18,929 nt of DNA from Alteromonas_E sp964230255 (GTDB lineage Bacteria; Pseudomonadota; Gammaproteobacteria; Enterobacterales; Alteromonadaceae), in assembly GCA_964230255.1 (NCBI GenBank), contig CAXRGW010000064.1, positions 1 through 18,929 of the forward strand. The letters run 5' to 3'. Below, piece after piece: positions 1-7,821 of the stretch. Within the stretch, counting starts at the first letter, position 1. Each line of letters starts with the position of its first letter. The translations under genes were made by a program, and so were the position numbers. The notes under the pieces were generated by a model. It was not told where the DNA came from and ran no database searches. It saw only the letters and a list, made by a program, of their open reading frames with translations.

Positions 1-1828
1 GCAGGGTCCGTGGTGTGATAGAGCAAATCAACAATCGCTGATGCCATATATTCCGTCGTCTTAAAGCCTTCATTGAAAGTTGCTGCGGCTTTAATTTTCT
101 CTACTAGACCGGATGGGATAGGGGCACCAGTTTCATGATGGACCAAGAATTGATTGATGACCTCGTCAGTCAATAGCCAACGTTCAAGTAGCTGTGATTG
201 AAACTCAGTGTAATCGCGCACACCGCTGTGTGAAGTTGGATACGCTACGTCGGAAGCCAAGAAGTGCAGGGCATGACCAAATTCGTGGAAATAGGTCTCT
301 GCATCATCCCAAGATATCAAAGTTGCTTGGCCTTCAGGTGCCTTTACAAAGTTGCTATTGTTTGACGTCAATGCCGATTGCTCACTGTCAAAACTAGTGG
401 GGCGACGGTACATGGTAGCCCATGCTCCAGAGCGTTTACCTTGACGAGCAAATGGGTCTAGATACCACAAACCAATGTGTTTTCCAGTTCTAGAATTGGT
501 TACTTCCCATACTTTAACATCTGGGTGGAAAACGGGTACTGAGCCATCAGGTACGGGCTAAAACGTGAAGTTAAATAAGCGATCTGCAACGTAAAACATC
601 GCATCCCGTAGTTTATCTAGCTGCAAGTACTGCTTAACTTCATTGGAATCTAGCGCATACTTAGCTTTGCGAACTTTTTCTGCATAGAAACGATAGTCCC
701 AAGGCTCGATGGTAATATCTGCACCTTCTGCATCTGCGATTGCCTGCATGTCGGCAACTTCTTCTTCAACTCGCGCAATGGCTGCCGGCCACACACGCAT
801 CATCAGCTCCATGGCGTTTTCTGGTGTTTTGGCCATGCGATCTTGTAAACGCCATTGGGCATAGTTGCCAAAGCCCAACAGTTGCACGCGCTCATGTCGT
901 AGTGTTAGTAGCTGTTTAATAATCGCATTGTTATCGAATTCATCGGCATTATCGCCACGGTTGTAATACGTGTTCCAAACTTGCTCACGCAACGGGCGAT
1001 TAGTTGAATAGGTAAGGAATGGATCCATCGAAGAGCGGGTGTTAGTGATTGCCTACTTACCTTCATTGCCAAGCTGTGTGGCGGCAGCAGCTGATGCATT
1101 GACAAAAGACTCAGGGAGCCCGTCAAGTTGATCAGCGGTCAGATAAAGTACATAGTTTTCTTCGTCGGCGAGCACGTTGTTAGAAAATTGCGTACTGAAT
1201 TTAGACAGCTCTTGGTTTATAGCGGCGTAACGAGCTTTGGCATAGGTATCTAAGGTTGCGCCATTACTAGCAAAACGGTTGTATATAAGCCAGGTTATGC
1301 GTTGTTCTTCTGGAGTTAACGAAGCCAATTCTTCACTTTCATAGACCGCTTTAACACGTGCAAATAACGCCTCATTTTGAGTGATTTGCGAGAAAAAACG
1401 GAAAGCTTAGGGCTCATTTCTGTTTGAATGGCGCGAAACTCTGGACTAGATTTGTTTGAACTCCATATACCCCAATAGGTAAAAATACGATTGAGGGTTG
1501 AGCCCGCACGTTCCATTTCTGCGATCGTATTGGCAAACGTTGGAGACTCTGGATTATTCGCGATTGCTTCGATCTCAGCTAAATTTAAGGCCATGCCTTG
1601 TTGTAGGGCTGGCTTGAGGTCATCAAGCTGCATCTGATCAAACTGCGGTACACCGCCGTACGGGCCTGAATATTCTTGTAACAGGGGGTTTTCTGTAGGC
1701 GCTGTAACTGTTGTTTCGGTAGCGGGTTTAGGGAACTGAACTTCAGTTTGCGATTGTTTGTTGTCACTACAGGCTGCTAGAGCGAATGCAACAGCAATTG
1801 CCAATGAGCGAGTAAGAGCTTTCTTCAT
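1..1828 (-). pseudogene. Broken M3-family (thimet oligopeptidase / peptidyl-dipeptidase Dcp-like) lipoprotein metallopeptidase, left end outside window
   Basis: Three pieces of one protein lie in order on the minus strand. The first begins at 1828 with a lipoprotein signal (MKKALTRSLAI...ALAAC, lipobox LAAC), so the intact ancestor was probably an exported, membrane-anchored zinc peptidase. The frame breaks at a T6 run (plus-strand A6 at 1393-1398). Adding one T would join SPKLSVF to the continuation SQITQNEALFARVKAVYESEE. The second piece ends at a TAG (1053-1055) inside GK*AITNTRSSMDPFLTYS, where family members would be expected to have a sense codon, probably Trp. The third piece meets another TAG (558-560) at FNFTF*PVPDGSVPVFHPD. 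Beyond that the frame is open to base 1 and carries the zinc motif HEFGH (273-287) and a downstream third-ligand Glu in YTEFQSQ. M3 enzymes are about 650-720 aa; about 610 are visible here. Family assignment is firm. Whether the lesions are biological decay or sequencing error cannot be decided from the sequence. Confidence 0.88.
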
Positions 1829-1967
1829 GAGTTTTCCAGAGTCTTATGTTAGGTGATTTATTATCGTTGTTCTGCACGTTATCGCAGGATACCTAAGCAT
1901 CACACGCAACATCACCTGAGTGTAGCGCATTCACTCAAATCCAGATACGCACAGGCCTTGAATACAG

Positions 1968-2822
1968 TTATTCAAAAACGATGGTTTTATTACCATGCAC
2001 AATCACACGATCTTCTAAGTGATAGCGCACGCCATTGGCCAATGCGGTCTTTTCACAATCCTTGCCTTTGCGAACCATGTCTGCAGCGGAATCGGAATGA
2101 GTGATACGTTTAACGTCCTGTTCGATAATCGGCCCTTCATCTAAGTCAGCGGTAACATAGTGGCAGGTTGCACCAATGAGCTTTACTCCGCGTTCATAGG
2201 CTTGCTGGTATGGTTTGGCACCAACAAAAGACGGCAAAAAGCTATGATGAATATTGATCGCGCGTCCCGCCCATTGCTCGCACATTGAATCGGGCAAAAT
2301 TTGCATAAAACGGGCAAGCACAACCAAGTCGGTATTGTATTGCGCTAAAGTTTCTTGAACAACGGCAAATGCCTGTTGTTTGCCCAGTGCTTTAAAGTCA
2401 ACGTAAACAAAAGGAATTTTGTACCACCGGGCAAACGCGGCAATTTTCTCATGATTAGCAATTATGCATGGAATATCGCATTGCAGTTCACCGGTATGAT
2501 GACGATGCAGCAAGTCAACTAAACAGTGTGATTCATGACTCGCCAATATCGCCATCCGTTGCTTTTGCGCTGAATCGGTGAGCTGCCAGCGCATGTGATA
2601 CTCCAAAGCGAGTTCAGCAAAAGCTTGTTTGAAATCAGAGTGGCCCAGCGCCAAGCTGTCTGCTCTAATCTCATGGCGCATAAAGAATCGACCCGTTTGC
2701 AAATCGGTATGATGACTGGCTTCAATAATATTGGCTTGGTGTTCTGCTAAAAAAGTAGCCACAGCGGCGACGATCCCTACTTGATCGGGGCAATCAATAA
2801 TTAGGCGATAGGTTTGTTGCAT
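1968..2822 (-). CDS. purU: Formyltetrahydrofolate deformylase
   Basis: PurU hydrolyses 10-formyltetrahydrofolate to tetrahydrofolate and formate. It balances the one-carbon pool and supplies formate, for example for PurT. The 284-aa product has the usual length. An N-terminal ACT domain covers about residues 4-85 (YRLIIDCPDQVGIVAAVATFL) and a formyltransferase-fold domain about 87-280. Catalytic residues fit the family: Asn190 and His192 in AINIHHSFLPSF, and Asp228 in TADLDEGPII. The substrate loop FVGAKPYQQAYERGVKLIGA is present. The ATG at 2820-2822 places the ACT domain correctly and no better upstream start is visible. The gene stands alone: the broken M3 gene lies downstream in the same direction, and a 59-codon ORF lies on the other side in the opposite orientation. 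In E. coli the enzyme responds to methionine and glycine through the ACT domain; the same is inferred here. Confidence 0.96.
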   Translation of the reverse strand: MQQTYRLIIDCPDQVGIVAAVATFLAEHQANIIEASHHTDLQTGRFFMRHEIRADSLALGHSDFKQAFAELALEYHMRWQLTDSAQKQRMAILASHESHCLVDLLHRHHTGELQCDIPCIIANHEKIAAFARWYKIPFVYVDFKALGKQQAFAVVQETLAQYNTDLVVLARFMQILPDSMCEQWAGRAINIHHSFLPSFVGAKPYQQAYERGVKLIGATCHYVTADLDEGPIIEQDVKRITHSDSAADMVRKGKDCEKTALANGVRYHLEDRVIVHGNKTIVFE

Positions 2823-2848
2823 GCTCTAAATCAGGTCAAAAGAAAGTC

Positions 2849-2876
2849 AGGATAGCATTTTACGATGAGCGAATAA
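2849..2876 (-). promoter_or_regulatory. Possible purU promoter
   Basis: On the minus strand an extended -10 (TGCTATCCT, hexamer at 2849-2854) lies about 26 bp upstream of the purU ATG. A weak -35-like TTATTC sits at 2871-2876 with a 16-bp spacer. The -35 match is poor, so this is only a candidate. Confidence 0.3.
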
Positions 2877-3050
2877 TGATTTTTTCACTCTATGTTATTT
2901 CTCCCGATTGGGGCTTTTCATTGAATATCAGGCAGTTGAAGATGTACTGATAGCTTATAGCTAAAAACCATATATAGACTGCGGTTATTGAGTGGTCCGA
3001 AGCTACTTCTAAGGTCGTATACACTTTATAGACTGCACTGGAGGTGCATC

Positions 3051-3230
3051 GTGGAATCATACTTAATTCGCGCTGCGGAAATACTAAGCGACCCCGACGA
3101 AACGATAGCGGCGAAACAAACAGCGCTTGAAGTCCTGCGCAAGGCGGGATACTCAGATGCTGACATTACTGCGCTAACAACACAAAAAATTGAGTTTGAG
3201 CAGTTAACGACCGTAATTTTCCTCGCCTAA
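3051..3230 (+). CDS. Small hypothetical protein (59 aa), GTG start
   Basis: The family is not recognised. The best start is GTG at 3051, because GGAGGT (3040-3045) lies at ideal spacing before it. An upstream ATG in the same frame (2988) has no ribosome binding site and would add 21 residues of unlikely composition. The 59-aa product is acidic to neutral, rich in Ala, Glu, Leu and Thr, and predicted mostly helical (MESYLIRAAEILSD, then AAKQTALEVLRKAGYSDADI). The second part resembles a short helix-turn-helix-like or UBA-like helical unit, but this is only an impression. Its 3' end overlaps the 3' end of the convergent thpR by 27 nt. The strong Shine-Dalgarno and sensible composition favour a real gene; the lack of a known family keeps confidence moderate. 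Confidence 0.5.
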   Translation: MESYLIRAAEILSDPDETIAAKQTALEVLRKAGYSDADITALTTQKIEFEQLTTVIFLA

Positions 3231-3764
3231 GGTCCACGTCTCGACAATCGGATATCTGACGCCATTTGCGCCCGAGTGAGATTCAAACAAATGCACCTGT
3301 TCAACCCTACACTGCCAATTTTTCGGAGGTTGTGGATATTTTGTAAGTGATTTGAATTTGCGTAATAAGGTTACATGAGGCTGATAACTACGGATTAGGT
3401 CAGGTGAGGCAATGCCTAAGGCACTGCACTGCTGGCTGACTGACTTTTGAAGTGTTAACAACTCAACCGAAGGTTTTAAATCTGATAGCCAAGCAATAGC
3501 GGGCTTTTGCCAATGATTGGTATAATCCAAATGAAGGGTAAATGGTTTGATGCAACTGACATCCAATTTTTCTATGAAGGATTTCTGTACATCCAAAGAA
3601 AGCGCCGGAATAAACAGCAAGGTCATATGCAAATTGCACGCTGGAACTGGTTTGCTTGATTCTGCGTCAGGCCAATATGTGTCACGCCAAGTGACAACCT
3701 CGGTTTTCAATGGCGGCGGTAAGTCAATTCCAATAAAGCAGCGCATGAGCATTGTTTTCAGCAT
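3204..3764 (-). CDS. thpR: RNA 2',3'-cyclic phosphodiesterase (LigT/ThpR, 2H phosphoesterase)
   Basis: This is a 2H-superfamily enzyme that opens 2',3'-cyclic phosphate RNA ends; the E. coli homologue was first described as a 2'-5' RNA ligase. Both HxT signatures are present, HMT at residues 46-48 (NLHMTLLFIP) and HVT at 130-132 (YQPHVTLLRK), about the usual distance apart. The N-terminus MRCFIGIDLPPPLK is typical, so the true start may be the ATG seven codons in (3746) rather than the ATG at 3764; neither has a strong ribosome binding site. The length of 180-186 aa fits the family. It is divergent from hrpB with 79 bp between them, the same pairing as in E. coli, which strengthens the identification. 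Confidence 0.93.
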   Translation of the reverse strand: MLKTMLMRCFIGIDLPPPLKTEVVTWRDTYWPDAESSKPVPACNLHMTLLFIPALSLDVQKSFIEKLDVSCIKPFTLHLDYTNHWQKPAIAWLSDLKPSVELLTLQKSVSQQCSALGIASPDLIRSYQPHVTLLRKFKSLTKYPQPPKNWQCRVEQVHLFESHSGANGVRYPIVETWTLGEENYGR

Positions 3765-3843
3765 TCATGGTTCACATCATAGGTTATTCAAGGAATAATC
3801 CAACTTATTCCTCTTAGCACCTTGGCAGTAAGCAGGCGTTCAG

Positions 3844-6381
3844 TTGTCTAACAATTTACCTATTCACGGATTTCTTGAAACAATCCAAAGCGCATTGGTC
3901 AGCGGCGATGTCATTTTGTCCGCAGCGCCCGGCGCCGGTAAATCAACAGCCCTGCTTTTGCACTTATTAAGAGTACGTAGAAGCAAGGGCAAGATTCTAG
4001 TGTTACAGCCACGACGCGTTATCGTTCGAGCGTTGGCTGCCTACCTAGCTGCGCAACTCAATGAGCCGGTAGGTAAACGAGTGGGCTATCAGGTTCGAGG
4101 CGAACACAAGACCAGTCGAGAAGTCCAGTTAGAGTTTATCACTGAGGGGATCTTGGCTCGGCGGCTATTAAAAGATCCCGAACTTTCTAATGTCGACGTT
4201 ATTGTGTTCGATGAGTTTCACGAGCGCAGTTTGCATGCAGACTTCGGCTTCGCTTTGATCCGCGAGGTTCAGCTCGCATTACGTGATGATTTGCGCCTGA
4301 TGGTGATGTCAGCAACACTAGCCGCAGAGGACTTACAACGCGCTTTACCTGAAGCGCAGCTTATCCAAGTTCCAGGACGTCAGTTTGCGATTGATTACCG
4401 CTACCGGCCGATTGGACTTAAGCCTATACAACTGGATGAGTTAGTGTCTGTTATCGTTGAGGCACTGCAGCAAGAAAAAGGTGATGTACTGGTGTTCTTG
4501 CCAGGCCAAAAGGAGATTAACCGCACAATTGCTCTGCTTGAAAAACGCCTGTCTACATATACGGAATTGGCCGGCGCAACATGTATGCCACTCTACGGTA
4601 GTTTGAGTAAAGAGCGCCAGACCAGAGCGCTAAAGCCTAGTTCAAGCGGGGAGCGCAAAATAGTGCTCGCTACAAACATTGCCGAAAGTAGTCTGACCAT
4701 CGATGGCACCCGAATTGTCATAGACACAGGGCTTGAGAGGGTAGCTGAACTCGACCTCAGCACTGGTATTGAGTTTATGCGTACACAGAGTATTAGTCAG
4801 GCTTCAGCCACTCAGCGAGCGGGCCGCGCCGGCAGAACAATGGCAGGTGTTTGCTATCGTACGTGGTCAAAGGAAGTACAAGATCGCCTGCGTAAGCAGT
4901 CTGAACCAGAGGTGTTAACTCGTGATGTCAGTGATATCGCTTTGCAGGCATTAGGTTGGGGAAGCTCTCTAACCGAGCTACCGCTATTGACTCAACCTCG
5001 GCAAGCACAACTAGACGCTGCAATGGGTCTATTACTGCAATTAGGCGCCGTAAGTGATTCACAAAAGCTCTCATCACATGGGCGCACATTGGTCGATATG
5101 CCAGTGAATGTTCGTCTCGCGAACATGCTAGTCAGGGCTAGATCGCTGCAATCTGATTATCCTTCTTTACTTCTCGCAGCTGCCGCAATAGCTGCCTTGC
5201 TGTGGGATACTTCGGCACCGCAGAACGGGGTGCTACGTGAGCACATAATGAATAGCTTACAAAGCAAAGATAAACGCGTTATTAACAGTGTGAGTCGCTA
5301 TTACAAGCAGTTATCCTGCAATATTGGCCCTGAGCAATTAACCGAGCTGTCATCGGCAGATGTGGCACACGCACTAACACTAGCATTCCCAGACTGGCTG
5401 GCCAAACACCTTGGTGACGGACAATACAAAATGGCCAATGGTAAACAAGCGAAATTGCTCAACGCCGAGCGGTTTGGTATTCCTGAATGGCTGGTGGCCG
5501 CAGATCTATTTGGCAGTAATCAAGGCGTAATTAATATCACCCTCGCAGAGCCAGTGGCAGCTGACGAACTGTTGAACTGGTGTGCAGATGACATTATGAG
5601 TGAGATTAGCTTTACTTGGTCCAATGAGCGTAAGCAGTTTGAGTTGCGTTCCATCCAGCAATTGGGTGCAATCATTTTGAGTCAAGCGCCGGTTGATAAG
5701 CGATTGGCTAGTGAAACTCTCAACCTTGAACAACTTCGCAGCGCGTGGTCGGCCATCATACGCAAGCAAGGGCTTGCGTGGCTACCTATGTCGGCAAGCA
5801 CTTGGCAGTTAATTTATCGAGTGCAAATTGCGACACAACTTTGTACGCGCGAAGACATTGGTACATTCCCCAATTTTTCTTCGGCTTATTTATTGAATAC
5901 GTTAGATAAGTGGTTGCTACCTTTTATCGATAGCCATTTGGGTTTACGACAGTTAGGTGAATTAGATTTCAATAATTGCCTGAAATCACTATTGAATTGG
6001 GACCAACAACAGTGGCTTGACCGTGAGTTGCCAACCCGAATAACGCTGCCAACTGAAGAACGTTTACAACTGGAATACTCTGCACTCAATCAGCACGCTG
6101 AGCAAAAAATAACTGCGCCGAAAATTGCAGCACGGATGCAATGGTTTTATGGCTTGGCTGAAACACCAACATTGGCCGAAGGCAAGCTGCCGATTCAAGT
6201 AGAGCTGCTCTCTCCCGCTATGCGGCCATTACAAACTACCACTGATCTTGGCGCTTTTTGGTACAGTGAGAGTTATCGTCAGATTCAAAAGGAAATGAAG
6301 GGACGCTATCCCAAACACCTTTGGCCAGACGACCCAGCCAATACTGCACCGACCAAAGTAACCAAACGCAAGATGTTCTAG
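3844..6381 (+). CDS. hrpB: ATP-dependent RNA helicase HrpB (DEAH-box family)
   Basis: HrpB is a DExH-type RNA helicase whose cellular role is poorly defined. The 845-aa product (E. coli HrpB is about 810) carries motif I GAGKST at 30-35, motif II DEFHERS at 123-129 (the DEFH form usual in HrpB), motif III SAT at 156-158, TNIAESSLTI near 277-286 and motif VI QRAGRAGR at 324-331. A long C-terminal region follows, with the HrpB_C signatures QVELLSPAMRPLQTTTDL, then FW and KGRYPKHLWPDDP. The start is TTG at 3844: no upstream in-frame ATG is visible, and the first residues SNNLPIHGFLETIQSAL run directly into motif I at the correct distance. The upstream ribosome binding site is weak. The gene ends with TAG only 4 nt before the convergent transglycosylase gene. 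Confidence 0.95.
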   Translation: MSNNLPIHGFLETIQSALVSGDVILSAAPGAGKSTALLLHLLRVRRSKGKILVLQPRRVIVRALAAYLAAQLNEPVGKRVGYQVRGEHKTSREVQLEFITEGILARRLLKDPELSNVDVIVFDEFHERSLHADFGFALIREVQLALRDDLRLMVMSATLAAEDLQRALPEAQLIQVPGRQFAIDYRYRPIGLKPIQLDELVSVIVEALQQEKGDVLVFLPGQKEINRTIALLEKRLSTYTELAGATCMPLYGSLSKERQTRALKPSSSGERKIVLATNIAESSLTIDGTRIVIDTGLERVAELDLSTGIEFMRTQSISQASATQRAGRAGRTMAGVCYRTWSKEVQDRLRKQSEPEVLTRDVSDIALQALGWGSSLTELPLLTQPRQAQLDAAMGLLLQLGAVSDSQKLSSHGRTLVDMPVNVRLANMLVRARSLQSDYPSLLLAAAAIAALLWDTSAPQNGVLREHIMNSLQSKDKRVINSVSRYYKQLSCNIGPEQLTELSSADVAHALTLAFPDWLAKHLGDGQYKMANGKQAKLLNAERFGIPEWLVAADLFGSNQGVINITLAEPVAADELLNWCADDIMSEISFTWSNERKQFELRSIQQLGAIILSQAPVDKRLASETLNLEQLRSAWSAIIRKQGLAWLPMSASTWQLIYRVQIATQLCTREDIGTFPNFSSAYLLNTLDKWLLPFIDSHLGLRQLGELDFNNCLKSLLNWDQQQWLDRELPTRITLPTEERLQLEYSALNQHAEQKITAPKIAARMQWFYGLAETPTLAEGKLPIQVELLSPAMRPLQTTTDLGAFWYSESYRQIQKEMKGRYPKHLWPDDPANTAPTKVTKRKMF

Positions 6382-6385
6382 TTGC

Positions 6386-7609
6386 TTAGTCAGCATCAAG
6401 TTGTGTTAAAACGTGTTGACGCAGTTCGTTACTGGGGAAGCCATCTGCAATTAATTCATGTTGTGCTTGATAAGCGCGAATACCGGCACGGGTGCCGGGC
6501 CCCATTATTCCATCTACACCGCCAACGGCAAACCCAAGCTGTGTCAGTGCGCGTTGCAATTGCATGATATCAGCACGGGATAATGGAGGTAAGTCGGGTA
6601 ACTCGGCACTTAATGCCGGCGCATTAATGATGCGGTCCGCAAGATGACCCACAGCAATAGCGTAAAATTCAGAGTTGTTCCAACGCATAATTATACGGAA
6701 GTTTACGTATGTCAAAAACGCCGGCCCAGCGTGCCCCGCCGGAACTCTTAGAGTCGCAAGTAAATCACTGTTTGGCAGAGCGCTTCCATCTGTCATGGTG
6801 ATCCCTGTACTTTGCCATTCAGTTATGGTGCGTCGATTTTTGTAACCCGCTTGGCTATAGTCGAAACTGTCGTGAAGCTTGATCTCGCGGCCCCAACGGC
6901 TACCCGATTGCCAGCCCAATCGCGCCAAAAAGTTAGCAGCAGAAGTTAGTGCATCAGCTTCGCTATTCAACAAATCAATGACACCATCACCATCACCATC
7001 AACTGCGTATTGGGTGTAAGTCGACGGCATAAATTGTGTATGTCCCATCGCGCCTGCCCAAGAACCTCGCATAGTGGCAGGGTCGAGATTTTCGCGGTCA
7101 ACAAGCAACAGAGCAAGTAGCAGCTCTTCAGTAAAAAATGCTTGGCGGCGCTGGTCACACGCAAGGGTAGCGAGTGAATCTAGGGTTGGCATATTGCCTT
7201 TATAACCACCATAGTTTGTTTCTAATCCCCAAAAAGCCACAAGGTAATGACCTGGGATCCCATAGCGAGCGGTTAATTTCTTAAGCAACTCTTGGTGCTC
7301 AGTGTACTTTTCTCGGCCTTTGTTGATGCGCCAATCGTTTACGCGTTTAGAAAAATAGGACGGGAAGGTCTGCACAAATTCCGGCTGATTACGGTCAAGC
7401 TCAATGACTTTGGCCTGATATTCAAGTGCACTTAATACCGCGCGAGTATCTGCGCTTACTCCTCGGTCTTCGGCTAATCGACCTAGGTTGTCTAAGCACT
7501 GTTTAAACTCTGAAGTTGCAGATGTACTGGCGGTGGCGGCAAATGAGAAGAGGGAGCCACACACTAACAAGGAAGAAAAAAGACGGCGGAACATAAAAAA
7601 AGCATTCAC
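6386..7609 (-). CDS. Lytic murein transglycosylase, MltB-type (GH103), with C-terminal peptidoglycan-binding domain
   Basis: The enzyme should cleave MurNAc-GlcNAc bonds in the periplasm, leaving 1,6-anhydro-MurNAc ends. The 407-aa precursor has a signal peptide (hydrophobic core LFSSLLVCGSLFSFAATAS, cleavage near residue 28). There is no lipobox, so it is probably soluble, unlike classical lipoprotein MltB. The SLT_2/GH103 domain spans about 35-335. The likely catalytic Glu130 is in AFWGLETNYGGYKG, the GSWAGAMGHTQFMPSTY motif is at about 183-199, and an Asp-rich calcium-loop-like DGDGDG is at 204-209. A peptidoglycan-binding domain (PG_binding_1) covers about 343-402 (LQRALTQLGF...VDGIMGPGTRAGIRAYQ). 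The start could be M1 or M6 (MFRRLF); both leave the signal peptide intact. It converges on hrpB and is divergent from mrcB, so a lytic and a synthetic murein enzyme lie back to back. Confidence 0.93.
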   Translation of the reverse strand: MNAFFMFRRLFSSLLVCGSLFSFAATASTSATSEFKQCLDNLGRLAEDRGVSADTRAVLSALEYQAKVIELDRNQPEFVQTFPSYFSKRVNDWRINKGREKYTEHQELLKKLTARYGIPGHYLVAFWGLETNYGGYKGNMPTLDSLATLACDQRRQAFFTEELLLALLLVDRENLDPATMRGSWAGAMGHTQFMPSTYTQYAVDGDGDGVIDLLNSEADALTSAANFLARLGWQSGSRWGREIKLHDSFDYSQAGYKNRRTITEWQSTGITMTDGSALPNSDLLATLRVPAGHAGPAFLTYVNFRIIMRWNNSEFYAIAVGHLADRIINAPALSAELPDLPPLSRADIMQLQRALTQLGFAVGGVDGIMGPGTRAGIRAYQAQHELIADGFPSNELRQHVLTQLDAD

Positions 7610-7762
7610 TTAGTAAAAAAATTCATGCTACCCGAAGCGCTGCTGACCGCCTAGACTTAGTCGCTGTATTTGTGAATAAACTCGGTGACTAACGGTCGAC
7701 AGTGATCGTTCTAACAACATTTGGATTTGCTTCTAAAGCCTAGAGCAACACTATACCAGTGC

Positions 7763-7790
7763 TGGTTATTCAATGGTGAGCACGTATAAT
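7763..7790 (+). promoter_or_regulatory. Candidate mrcB promoter
   Basis: A consensus -10 TATAAT lies at 7785-7790 on the plus strand. The -35 region is weak (TGGTTA at 7763-7768, 16-bp spacer). Transcription would start near 7797, giving a leader of about 25 nt before the TTG start codon of mrcB at 7822. Confidence 0.45.
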
Positions 7791-7821
7791 CGATTTCAGC
7801 ACCTTTCATTGAGCAGTAACA

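Noticed and set aside
558..1328. Recoding or stop-codon readthrough (two in-frame TAG) in the M3 peptidase
   Set aside because: A separate frameshift in the same gene and normal TAG stops elsewhere make decay or sequencing error more likely than programmed readthrough.
1958..1975. Inverted repeat TTGAATA-CAGT-TATTCAA at the end of purU
   Set aside because: It overlaps the purU stop codon and no T-tract follows on the minus strand, so it is not a convincing terminator.
6967..7010. Repetitive CACCATCACCATCACCATCA tract
   Set aside because: It would look like a His tag or microsatellite, but on the minus strand it encodes the Asp/Gly calcium-loop-like DGDGDG of the transglycosylase, common in that family.
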